Below are positions 36,860 to 42,129 of a stretch of DNA of 64,000 nt, in pieces. How positions within the stretch are numbered: the stretch's first letter is position 1; each line of letters opens with the position of its first letter. The position numbers and the translations under genes were made by a program. This DNA is from Anolis sagrei (lineage: Eukaryota; Chordata; Lepidosauria; Squamata; Anolidae): contig NC_090022.1 of assembly GCF_037176765.1 (NCBI RefSeq), positions 174,327,617 to 174,391,616 on the forward strand. Direction: 5' to 3'. The notes under the pieces were generated by a model, which did not search any database, was not told the origin of the DNA, and saw nothing but the letters and a program-made list of their open reading frames with translations.

Positions 36860-39253
36860 TATTTATACCCCACCACCATCTCCCCAATGGGGACTTGGGG
36901 CGGCTTACATGAGGCCAAGCCCAAACAACCAATTACAGCAAAATAAAACCAAAACACAAGCAATAAACAACAACATCATAATTACATAAAACATATGAAT
37001 AACATTAAAGATATAAAATTACAACACCATTGGGAACACCATTGGGAAGTGCTAGAGATCTTTCTACTAAAATCTATACTGTAGGAGGAGAAGAACCAAG
37101 CAGGAAATGCTGTGGTCATGTTAGGAAGACAAAGTGTTTGCAGAACAAAGCCCAAAACAAGGCAATGGGGCAGCATCCATCTGAGAGACTTTCAAGCAAT
37201 GATATACAGCATTTTAAAATCCAACATGGAATAGAAGGAAACAAGCAAGGTGAGTAAAAAATTATCAGAAGAAGGCCCTGTTGGGAAAGATCTAAACACT
37301 GGAACATTATTATTATTATTCAGGGTTGTAAAGTTAGTTTTAAAAGGGCAGGAAAAGAAAGCTAGGTCCATGCAGTAGTAGTAAATGGTCACCCAGGTCC
37401 AAAATGAAGAGAATGGCAGTACCTGTGAATGCATCTGGGTCAAAACAAAGAAAGAGAAGTCAATGTGAATGTCAGCTACAAACCCACAAATCCATCAGAA
37501 CAGTTGGAGGAAGCATTCTTTAACAATTTATTGTTCCTTGACACTAAACACATTTTGTGGGATTTAAATGGTACTGATGTCAATAAAACTGTTCTTATGT
37601 TTTGTGTGTTGAGTCAGGACAGGGTGTGATGGCCATGAGACAAGTATTATTGGATACTATTACCTGAACATGGGTGCACTGGGTTTACTACTTAGCTCAG
37701 GGGTCCACAAACTTTGTAAACAGAGGGCCAGGTCACAGTCCCTCAAACTGTTGGAGGGCCGGATTATAATTTGATTTAAAAAAATGAATGAATTCCTATG
37801 CACACTGCACATATTTTATTTGTACTGCAAAAATCACTTAAAAACAATACAATAATTAAAATGAACAACAATTTTACCAAATGCAAAACTTATTAATATT
37901 TCAATGGGAAGTATGGGCCTGCTTTTGGCTGATAAGATAGGATTGTTGTTGTGTGCTTTCAAGTTGTTTTAGACTTAGGTTGACCCTGAGCGAGGGCCAG
38001 GTAAACGACCTTGGAGGGCCGCATCCGGCCCCCGAGCCTTAGTTTGAGGACCCCTGGCTTAGCTCATTCATGACACTAGCTCGGGTGTGATATAAGGTGA
38101 CAGATGTGAACTGGGGAATCCCTTATTAAAAGCATAATGTAAACTCTATATTTTGACTGGTTTTTTAGCAACTACATTTTGCAGCAGTGTTATTCAGGTT
38201 GCTAGCCCTAAGAGATCACAAGCGGCCCTTGGGCAGATCTCGTATTTGATGGAACGAGGTAGCGGTTAAGCTATTTGGTTAGAAATTGAAAAGAAAAGCA
38301 CAGGAATATATATTTTGGCAAATGGTAGATTTGCATGTAGCCCAAAGGAGTGGATCGATGACAAATCAGGACAGTAATCTCTATATATATGTAAGTCAAA
38401 GTAGGTCTGTTTGCACCACAAAGGTTGTTTGCTAGGTAAATGATTGGCTGTTACTGAGTGAAGTGGCCATCTGTAATGTCACTTGGAAAGAAAGATGACA
38501 CGTGTATGAGAGGAATGGAGGGAGGAAGGAAAGAGCCACCAAGAGTGCCACGGAGACGTTGTGAGGTAGATCCTCTCAGAGTTGGAGAAAGGAAAAAGGT
38601 GACTGGAAGAGAAAAAGAAGTGAAAGGAGAAGGAAAACAGGGAGGGAAGAGGAAGGAAGGAAGGAAGGAAGGAAGGAAGGAAGGAAGGAAGGAAGGAAAA
38701 GGAGGAACAGGTATGAGGGAAGGAAAGAGAAGGGATGAAAGCTGGAGAGCAACAGCCCCCAACACCGGGTTTGTATGCTAGTCTGTCAGTAAGGAAAATA
38801 CATTATGTTATGCACACACAACAAGCATGCACACACACAGGCTGTTAACATTCTTTGTATTGAAGAGCATCCTTCCCTTATGTGAGCAGTACAAGCAATC
38901 CAATAAGAACCTCATCAAACTTTAAATCCAGTTTCTGCCTCCTGCAGAATTCTGGGGCTTGTAGTTTAGGGAGGGGTCTTTATACTGCCCAGTCAGAGAG
39001 GTTCTGGGCTCACTAAACTACAAACCCCAGAATTCTGCAGTAGGTAGAAACTGGATTTAAAGTGGATCCATGCTCTAGTGTGATGAGGCAGTAAGACCTC
39101 ATTTCTATCTCCTTCCTCCCCAACATTTGTACTTCCAATCACCTCAGCAATGCGTTGCCTCATCTGCTCCATATGTTCACGCTGCCGCTCTCTCTTCTTC
39201 ATCAGTTGAAGTGCCCGGCCAGCCTCGCTGGCAGCTCCTTTGTACTGCGCCAT
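15435..39253 (-). CDS. FAM50A: FAM50A (XAP5 family nuclear protein), full coding span over 13 coding exons
   Basis: FAM50A is a nuclear protein found with the catalytic spliceosome; human variants cause Armfield X-linked intellectual disability. The coding exons, listed separately, sum to 1014 nt (337 codons plus stop), against 339 residues in human, and every junction keeps frame. The protein opens [14 protein letters not shown]. It has a charged helical N-terminal half (residues 1-120, KE/KR-rich, probably coiled coil), an acidic run (about 125-145) and a basic nuclear-localisation-like stretch, PPKKKKLGK (about 148-156). The conserved XAP5 domain (about 195-337) contains [25 protein letters not shown] and the end KKWDKYTIR. 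A spliced 5' UTR exon lies upstream. GDI1 is the upstream neighbour on the same strand. The gene spans about 26 kb because transposons fill its introns. Confidence 0.96.
16135..17225 (-). mobile_element. Jockey-group (Vingi-like) LINE 3' part, left arm of an inverted pair
   Basis: The 166-codon minus frame 17085-16585 matches 42433-43608 ([36 protein letters not shown]). Below it lies the Cys-rich end (CECGEEQ...HLLQC in other copies). It sits in FAM50A intron 13 with a second, opposite copy right beside it. Confidence 0.8.
17226..17640 (+). mobile_element. Jockey-group LINE 3' end, right arm of the inverted pair
   Basis: The plus strand encodes the same C-terminal region (text CGAGTGCGGAGAAGAGCAAA) and ends with a TTTG-rich tail at about 17650-17690. 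It is the inverse of 16135-16560. Confidence 0.8.
18670..19456 (-). mobile_element. Helitron-like element, 3' end missing, with a Penelope arm inside
   Basis: The minus-strand 5' end, TCTATATAAATAAAAATA, is at 19456. The body matches 43706-44502. A single Penelope arm with its tip occupies about 18993-19210. Confidence 0.7.
18993..19210 (+). mobile_element. Penelope terminal fragment with tip
   Basis: It begins TATTGTTGAAGGCTTTCATG (the one-sided tip), then one terminal arm through GGAGCTAGGTGTGAATG. No second arm is present. Confidence 0.75.
19665..19775 (-). CDS. FAM50A: FAM50A exon 13
   Basis: TTCCAG|TCC CAT ... TAT ACG|GTAGGG. Residues 299-335, [20 protein letters not shown] and onward to KKWDKYT; the most conserved end of the XAP5 domain. 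Confidence 0.95.
20208..20342. mobile_element. Fold-back hAT-type MITE
   Basis: CAGTGGTTCTCAACCTTTGG at one end and GATTGAGAACCACTG at the other form a near-complete palindrome of 135 bp. The flanks GTCTAGGG and ATCTAGGG make an 8-bp duplication with one change. It lies in FAM50A intron 12. Confidence 0.8.
20383..20453 (-). CDS. FAM50A: FAM50A exon 12
   Basis: AATCCAG|GGCCG ... GAT GAG|GTAAGA. Residues 275-298, [20 protein letters not shown] and KDE. Confidence 0.95.
20478..21400 (-). mobile_element. L2 LINE 3' part with (ATT)n tail, interrupted by a SINE
   Basis: The (AAT)n run at 20478-20514 is the 3' tail on the minus strand. A GCCGCCCTGAGTCCC 3' UTR motif follows. The far end translates as the L2 C-terminus ([11 protein letters not shown]). 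A SINE occupies 20648-20913. Confidence 0.8.
20648..20913 (-). repeat. tRNA-derived SINE
   Basis: Read on the minus strand it has the tRNA-like head GGAGCCCCTGGTGGCGCAGT (A box), a GGTTCGAAT B-box region, a conserved middle and the end CGCTCCGGACACGACAAAAA. AAAACATC repeats flank it. It is inserted in L2 and is not a tRNA gene. Confidence 0.85.
21541..21839. mobile_element. hAT-type MITE, second copy, perfect 8-bp duplication
   Basis: GTTACAGT flanks both sides (21533-21540 and 21840-21847). The ends CAGGGTCGGCTCAACC and CCTAGGGCCGCCTCTG match the copy at 10578-10849, as does the Helitron-like interior. A long G run sits at 21777-21790. Confidence 0.87.
22113..22161 (-). CDS. FAM50A: FAM50A exon 11
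   Basis: TTCTAG|CAT CAC AGC ... AAA AGC G|GTAAGT. Residues 259-274, [16 protein letters not shown]. Confidence 0.95.
22432..23018. mobile_element. Terminal-repeat DNA element of the TATAAGCC family
   Basis: The left end CCGTATATACGCGAATATAA and the right end TATACTCGAGTATATACAAG are inverted repeats with TATAAGCCGA motifs repeated inside each. The middle is an AT-rich minisatellite of about 30-bp units (GTAAAATAATAAATGTAATA). A second copy is at 32300-33650. It lies in FAM50A intron 10. Confidence 0.65.
23090..23416 (-). repeat. Sauria-type SINE, near full length
   Basis: The minus strand starts with the tRNA-like head GGTCCCTGGTGGCGCAGCGG and ends with the BovB-like tail that reads AAAGGTAAAGGTTTCCCCTG on the plus strand. 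It is the best copy here and lies in FAM50A intron 10. Confidence 0.8.
23433..23578. mobile_element. Penelope-derived hairpin fragment
   Basis: A 20-bp perfect arm pair (23503-23522 with 23559-23578) and an inner 11-bp pair (AGAGGTTGTGA with its complement) form a hairpin of Penelope terminal sequence. The left arm extends out to the GGGTTGTTG start; the right arm is cut short. Confidence 0.75.
23579..24120 (+). mobile_element. Possible LTR-type repeat
   Basis: The block carries an AATAAA signal followed by a T-rich stretch near 23850-23885, in a layout like the R-U5 part of an LTR. Ends and target duplication could not be fixed, so this is tentative and non-repeat intron sequence is possible. 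Confidence 0.2.
24507..24561 (-). CDS. FAM50A: FAM50A exon 10
   Basis: CCACAG|GTCTGCTGG ... CCA CAT|GTGAGT. Residues 240-258, [18 protein letters not shown]. Confidence 0.95.
24905..25755 (-). mobile_element. BovB (RTE) LINE, 3' half of the RT frame
   Basis: The minus strand translates in pieces to the typical BovB order: the [15 protein letters not shown] active-site box, [40 protein letters not shown] and [15 protein letters not shown]. The 3' end carries GTTGTTCATTCATTCAGTCG on the plus strand. Frames are broken. It lies in FAM50A intron 9, in the sense direction. Confidence 0.9.
26235..26311 (-). CDS. FAM50A: FAM50A exon 9
   Basis: GTGCAG|ATG AAG AAG ... GAA CTC CG|GTAAAG. Residues 215-239, [20 protein letters not shown] and DFSEL. 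Confidence 0.95.
26980..27062 (+). repeat. L2-type 3' tail
   Basis: GGGCAGTCTATAAATAAAGT followed by an (ATT)/(ATC)n tail is the 3' end of an L2 LINE. Confidence 0.6.
27165..27783 (+). mobile_element. Penelope-like element, 3' part including GIY-YIG region
   Basis: The plus strand encodes the end of a Penelope ORF in broken frames: a GTTGGTGG/GTCTACATAGGG GIY-YIG-type start, then [17 protein letters not shown]-like text, [19 protein letters not shown], and the terminal arm to 27783. It has one arm only and lies in FAM50A intron 8. Confidence 0.75.
27898..27959 (-). CDS. FAM50A: FAM50A exon 8
   Basis: GGCTAG|GT GAA GAA ... GTC AAG|GTGAGA. Residues 194-214, [20 protein letters not shown]; start of the XAP5 core. 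Confidence 0.95.
28102..28168 (-). CDS. FAM50A: FAM50A exon 7
   Basis: TTTCAG|GAA GAA GAA ... ATT AAG A|GTGAGT. Residues 172-193, [20 protein letters not shown] and IK. Confidence 0.95.
28578..29638. mobile_element. Terminal-repeat DNA element of the TATAAGAC family, with a CR1 insert
   Basis: The start CCGTATATTCCGGCATATAA and the end TTATACGCCAGAATATATGG form the terminal inverted repeats. Inside are a fold-back around 28775-28850 (CTCTCAGATCTCGC and complement) and a tandem array of TATAAGAC-CTACTCCCA-like units at 29196-29342. A CR1 3' fragment interrupts it at 29343-29568. The second copy is at 59483-60292. It lies in FAM50A intron 6. Confidence 0.7.
29343..29568 (-). mobile_element. 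CR1 LINE 3' end
   Basis: TCATAGAATCATAGAATCAC is the CR1 octamer tail on the minus strand. It is followed by the 3' UTR and the last codons matching 12150-12402. Confidence 0.88.
29655..30290 (+). mobile_element. Jockey-group LINE 3' end, split by a hAT element
   Basis: Both sides of the hAT insert match the Cys-rich 3' end of the LINE (CGAGTGTGGAGAAGAGCAAA left, AGGCACTCCAAGTGGCCAGC right). Confidence 0.75.
29870..30221. mobile_element. Non-autonomous hAT element
   Basis: It belongs to the 12543-12904 family with part of the left end missing. TTCTAAAG (29862-29869) and TTCTAAAC (30222-30229) are the 8-bp duplication. It is inserted in a jockey-group LINE. Confidence 0.8.
30525..31085 (-). 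mobile_element. L2 LINE 3' part with (ATT)n tail
   Basis: The (AAT)n run at 30530-30568 is followed by TTTATTTGTACCCCGCTACC and, further on, the complement of L2 codons (GGGCCACCACCGAGAAGGCC, as at 1070-1100). It lies in FAM50A intron 6 just before exon 6. Confidence 0.8.
31129..31205 (-). CDS. FAM50A: FAM50A exon 6
   Basis: CCCTAG|AG CTC CCT ... CGT GAG|GTAAGG. Residues 147-171, [20 protein letters not shown] and PDRDRE; carries the basic nuclear-localisation-like run. Confidence 0.95.
31366..31505 (-). CDS. FAM50A: FAM50A exon 5
   Basis: TTACAG|G AAG CTG ... CAG GAA G|GTGAGA. Residues 99-146: basic helix ([17 protein letters not shown]), then ISSLSFTL and a Glu/Asp-rich run. The acidic run differs in detail from mammals, as expected for a disordered part. 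Confidence 0.94.
31614..31712. repeat. Fold-back MITE-like repeat
   Basis: CTGGCCCTCCAGCTGTTTGG at the left pairs loosely with CTTCTGGAAGGCCAAAAAGG at the right. A similar fold-back lies at 46486-46602. Confidence 0.5.
32300..33650. mobile_element. TATAAGCC-family DNA element carrying a solo LTR
   Basis: The ends CTGTATATACTCAAGTATAA and CTTATACTTGAGTTAATACG match the copy at 22432-23018 in opposite orientation, as does the AT-rich minisatellite. Without the 782-bp LTR insertion the length is about 570 bp, like the other copy. It lies in FAM50A intron 4. Confidence 0.65.
32503..33279 (+). mobile_element. Solo LTR of an LTR retroelement
   Basis: It begins TGTGC and ends GCACA, 777 bp long, with a 5-bp duplication GTTAT on each side (32498-32502 and 33280-33284). 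AATAAA lies at 33124-33129. No internal region remains, so it formed by LTR-LTR recombination. A 5-bp duplication fits an ERV or gypsy-type element; the family is not certain. It is antisense to FAM50A in intron 4, and a homologous fragment is at 2422-3835. Confidence 0.85.
33714..33857. repeat. Fold-back MITE
   Basis: GGGCTCTTCTACACTACCAT and CATCTGTGTAGAAGGGGCC are the inverted ends; the interior repeats GATAATCCAGTTCAAA-type text in both directions. The related element at 47177-47612 is interrupted by a SINE. Confidence 0.65.
33899..33998 (-). CDS. FAM50A: FAM50A exon 4
   Basis: GTACAG|GC CTG GTG ... CTG CAG CT|GTGAGT. Residues 66-98, [20 protein letters not shown] and [12 protein letters not shown]. 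Confidence 0.95.
34125..34209 (-). CDS. FAM50A: FAM50A exon 3
   Basis: TGGCAG|GAA AAC ATC ... ACA GTG G|GTAAGT. Residues 38-65, [20 protein letters not shown] and AELKSSTV. Confidence 0.95.
34699..35057. mobile_element. Non-autonomous hAT element
   Basis: It belongs to the 12543-12904 family. CTCTATGG and CTCTAGGG flank it as an 8-bp duplication with one change. It lies in FAM50A intron 2. Confidence 0.8.
35686..36690 (+). mobile_element. L2 LINE 3' part
   Basis: The 35686-36303 frames encode the L2 C-terminus ([20 protein letters not shown], then [20 protein letters not shown]). The 3' UTR includes GTAAGCCGCACCGAGTCCAC and the AATAAAG tail. One stop near 35911 splits the frame. Confidence 0.88.
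36825..37075 (-). repeat. L2 LINE 3' UTR and (ATT)n tail
   Basis: The (AAT)n run at 36825-36855 is followed by ACTTTATTTATACCCCACCA, the minus-strand L2 end. Confidence 0.75.
37698..38056. mobile_element. Non-autonomous hAT element
   Basis: CAGGGGTCC starts it and GAGGACCCCTG ends it. ACTTAGCT and GCTTAGCT flank it (one change). It lies in FAM50A intron 2. Confidence 0.83.
38636..38702 (+). repeat. (GGAA)n microsatellite
   Basis: About 12 perfect GGAA units in a purine-rich stretch from 38500 to 38740. The open frames reading through it on both strands are low complexity. Confidence 0.85.
38918..39080. repeat. Fold-back MITE beside FAM50A exon 2
   Basis: The left arm ACTTTAAATCCAGTTTCTGC plus CAGAATTCTGGGGCTTGTAG is the complement of the right arm, which ends AGAAACTGGATTTAAAGTGG. 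It lies about 60 bases downstream of the exon 2 splice donor, in intron 2. Confidence 0.7.
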
Positions 39254-39267
39254 GGTTGTCGATGGAC
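39143..39267 (-). CDS. FAM50A: FAM50A exon 2, first coding exon
   Basis: GCCTTCCAG|GTCCATCGACAACC, then ATG at 39253 in a good context (ACCATGG), ending ATT GCT GAG|GTGATT. Residues 1-37, [20 protein letters not shown] and onward to QRIAE. The 14 bases before the ATG are untranslated. The pyrimidine-rich acceptor argues that transcription starts at a separate upstream exon. Confidence 0.93.
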
Positions 39268-40017
39268 CTGGAAGGCACAAGGCGCATAGTATTTTACAAA
39301 GTTGCAGTCTATTGTCTGTTCTCACAAGCAACCCCTTTCCATAAACAAACTTCTTCTCTGTTACAAGGAGGCACTTTTGGACCAACTCCCAGATGCCTCA
39401 TTAAACATGGACTTGCAGTCCAAAACATTTGGGCGGACTCTCTCCCTTTTGGCTGGAGGTTGAAATTGGGACTTTCTTTATACAACCCATGGCTTTTCCC
39501 TTTGGCTCATATCCCAATTCCTAAAAAGAAATCCTTGACTGGCTCTGTCTCTGCTATCTGAAATGCCTGGGATCAAAAGTGCTTTCTATTTCTTCTTGGG
39601 TTTTTTTTTCCAGATTCTGGAATGTCTGTATTTGCATCCATGTAAATAAAGCAACATCTTGGAGATGGGATGGAACCAAGTCTTCATTTATCTTTCTTTT
39701 TTGGATTATATGTTTATTTATTTCTTATTAGCACATTTATTTATTACAATGTCTGGGTTGTTGTAGGTTTTTTTGGGCTATATGGCCATGTTCTAGAGCC
39801 ATTCTCTCCTGACGTTTCGCCTGCATCTATGGCAAGCATCCTCAGAGGTAGTGAGGTCTGTTGGAACTAGGAAAATGGGTTTATATATCTGTGGAATGAC
39901 CAGGTTGGGACAAAGACCTCTTGTCTGCTGGAGCTAGGTGTGAATGTTTCAACTGACCACCTTGATTAGTATTTGATGGCCTGGCAGTGCCTGGGGCAGT
40001 CTTTTGTTGAGAGGTGA

Positions 40018-40533
40018 TTAGATGTCCTTGTTTGTTCCTCTCTGTTGTTTTGCTGTTGTAATTTTAGAGTTTTTTAATACTTGTAGCCAGATTTTGTTCA
40101 TTTTCATGGTTTCCTCTTTTCTGTTGAAATTGTCCACATGCTTGTGGATTTCAATGGCTTCTCTATGTAGTCTGAAATGGTGGTGGTTGGAGTGGTCCAG
40201 CATTTCTGTGTTCTCAAATAATATGCTGTGTCCAGGTTGGTTCATCAGGTGCTCTGCTATGGCTGACTTCTCTGGTTGAAGTAGTCTGCAGTGCCTTTCA
40301 TGTTCCTGGATTCGTGTTTGGGCAATGCTGCGTTTGGTGGTCCCTATGTAGACTTGTCCACAGCTGCATGGTAGACGGTAGATTCCTGCAGAGGTGAGAG
40401 GATCCCTCTTGTCCTTTGCTGAGCATAGCATTTGTTGGATTTTCTTGGTGAGTCTGTAGATAGTTTGTATGTTGTGTTTCCTCATCAGCTTCCCTATGCG
40501 GTCAGTGGTTTCCCTGATGTATGGCAAGAACAC
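40018..40533 (-). CDS. Penelope ORF, GIY-YIG endonuclease end
   Basis: 171 codons, open throughout. The stretch [20 protein letters not shown] carries the GIY and YIG parts of the GIY-YIG nuclease fold, followed by an Arg (SIAQTRIQEH), then [17 protein letters not shown]. In Penelope elements this nuclease is C-terminal to the RT and makes the first cut at the target. The frame shows no RT motifs, so this is a remnant that cannot be autonomous. The Cys/His spacing CSCGQ fits the Zn-knuckle-like insert seen in Penelope nucleases. Confidence 0.85.
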   Translation of the reverse strand: MFLPYIRETTDRIGKLMRKHNIQTIYRLTKKIQQMLCSAKDKRDPLTSAGIYRLPCSCGQVYIGTTKRSIAQTRIQEHERHCRLLQPEKSAIAEHLMNQPGHSILFENTEMLDHSNHHHFRLHREAIEIHKHVDNFNRKEETMKMNKIWLQVLKNSKITTAKQQRGTNKDI

Positions 40534-40914
40534 TTTTCCTCTGGGTGGATCTTCGTCTTTACTCTCGTGGCTTGTTCTTGGTCTTGCAGCTTTTCTGATG
40601 TCTGAGGTGGAGTATCCATTGGCCTGTAGGGCCCAGTTTAGGTGGTTCAGTTCACCTTGGAGGAGGTGGGGTTCACAGACACAGCATATTATTTGAGAAA
40701 CCTGGCTACCAGTATTTTTTTAAAAGAACTCTAAAATTACAACAGCAAAACAACAGAGAGGAAACAATCAGGCACATCTAATCACCACTCAACAAAAGAT
40801 TGCCGCAGGCACTGGCAGGCCATCAAATGCTTATCAGGGTGGTCAGTTGAAGCATTCACACCTAGTTCCAACAGGCAAGAGTTCTTTGTCTCACCCTGGT
40901 CATTCCACAGATAT

Positions 40915-41089
40915 TGTTGTTCATTCGTTCAGTCGTCTCCGACTCTTCGTGACCTCACGGACCAGCCCACGCCAGAACTCCCTGTCGGCCATCACCACCC
41001 TAAACTCCTTCAAGGTCAGTCCAGTCACTTCAAGGATGCCATCCATCCATCTTGCCCTTGGTCGGCCCCTCTTCCTTTTGCCTTCCATT
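40915..41089 (-). mobile_element. 5'-truncated BovB LINE with 12-bp duplication
   Basis: TTCCACAGATAT is at 40903-40914 and again at 41090-41101. Between them is the minus-strand BovB 3' end (TGTTGTTCATTCGTTCAGTC on the plus strand). It is inserted inside the Penelope copy and so is younger. Confidence 0.87.
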
Positions 41090-41299
41090 TTCCACAGATA
41101 TATAAACGCTTTTTTTCTTAGTTCCAGCAGACCTCACTACCTGTGAGGATGCTTGCCATAGATGCAGACGAAGCGTCAGGAGAAAATGCCTCTTGACCAT
41201 GGCCATACAGCCCGAAAAAACCTACAACAACCCAGTGATTCCGGCCATGAAAGCCTTCGACAATACAATAGATAGATATTTTCTAAAGAGAAGATTGAT

Positions 41300-41490
41300 G
41301 GTGCATCTACATTGAAGAATTAAGGCAGTTTGACACCGCTTTAACTGCCATGGCTCAATGTTGCGGAATAACGGGAATTGTAGCTTTACAGGGTCTTTAC
41401 CCTTCTGTGCCAAAGAGTGTTGGTGCCTCACCTAACTGCAAATCCCAGCGGTGTCAAAGCGCATTAATTTTACAGTTCAGACGAACCTGA
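41300..41490. repeat. MITE-like repeat
   Basis: GCATCTACATTGAAGAATTA, AGGCAGTTTGACACCGC and GGGAATTGTAGCTTTACAGG are hallmarks of an abundant reptile/bird fold-back repeat. A related scrap with CAATGCTATAGAATCCTGGG is at 41918-42010. Confidence 0.5.
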
Positions 41491-41559
41491 AGGGCAGAGA
41501 GGGCATGGGGATGGAAGTGGGAAGCCTCAGGGTGAGGAAACTGATGAAATAAAACAAAC

Positions 41560-41900
41560 CTGGTCGAGCCTACGAGAGACTGGATCCCCTTCCTCTCTTT
41601 CCGACAGACGAAAAGCCTCTTTTCCAGTCTTGGATCTTACCAGATGACTTCAACTACGTCATTGAGACGCGACCGGAAACGAGCCCTGCGCTCTTCCTGT
41701 TTTCCTTTGCAAGTTGGGTTACGCGGAAAGAGGTCGAATACGTTGGTCGCAACATAGACTTCCGGTACAAAAGCGAAGGCTGCGATTGGGTTATTCTCAC
41801 GCTTAGTCTCTCTCTGCGATGAAGGCCCACAACTGAGTGGAAGAACGGCTTCGATGAGAGTCCGGAAGTGTAGAGAACAAGAGTCAAGGGTCTCTATGGA
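41560..41900 (-). promoter_or_regulatory. FAM50A: FAM50A promoter, CpG-dense
   Basis: CpG pairs are much denser here than in the flanks. ETS-type CCGGAA motifs occur in GACCGGAAAC, in ACTTCCGGTAC and in GTCCGGAAGTG near 41860. An inverted CCAAT box lies near 41794 (GATTGGGTT). No TATA box is seen at a fitting place. This is the layout of a housekeeping promoter; the transcription start is not fixed from sequence alone. Confidence 0.7.
41641..41800 (-). other. FAM50A: FAM50A exon 1, untranslated (5' end approximate)
   Basis: GTCATCTG|GTAAGATCC gives a strong donor at 41640. No in-frame ATG is needed, because the next exon supplies 14 untranslated bases and the start codon. The right limit is a guess inside the CpG-dense block. 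Confidence 0.6.
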
Positions 41901-42129
41901 TGCAGCTCCTCTGCTCTGGCTCAATGCTATAGAATCCTGGGATATGTGGTTTTGGGAGATATTGAGCCTTCTCCTCCTGCAGGGAGGTCTGGCACCACAA
42001 CAAACTATAAATCCCGTGCGTTCTATGTTGTGCCTGACATTTTAGCATTTTTTTGTATTTGTCGTGTCAGAGCAGCCAGTCCATTATATTACATTTCTAA
42101 CAGAACAAAGCAAACAAACAGAAAAAATA

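Larger units (their letters stand above)
39750..41275 (-). mobile_element. Penelope-like element with GIY-YIG frame and long inverted ends
   Basis: The left end (39755-40095) carries the terminal arm plus the last codons of the ORF. The right end (about 40705-41275) repeats the same sequence in opposite orientation, including those codons and the one-sided tip. The minus-strand ORF 40533-40018 lies between. The RT domain is missing. A short BovB piece is inserted in the right arm (40915-41089). It lies in FAM50A intron 1, on the gene's strand. Confidence 0.85.

Noticed and set aside
38451-38781. Open frames of 104-107 codons on both strands over the (GGAA)n tract
   Set aside because: Low-complexity reading of a microsatellite.
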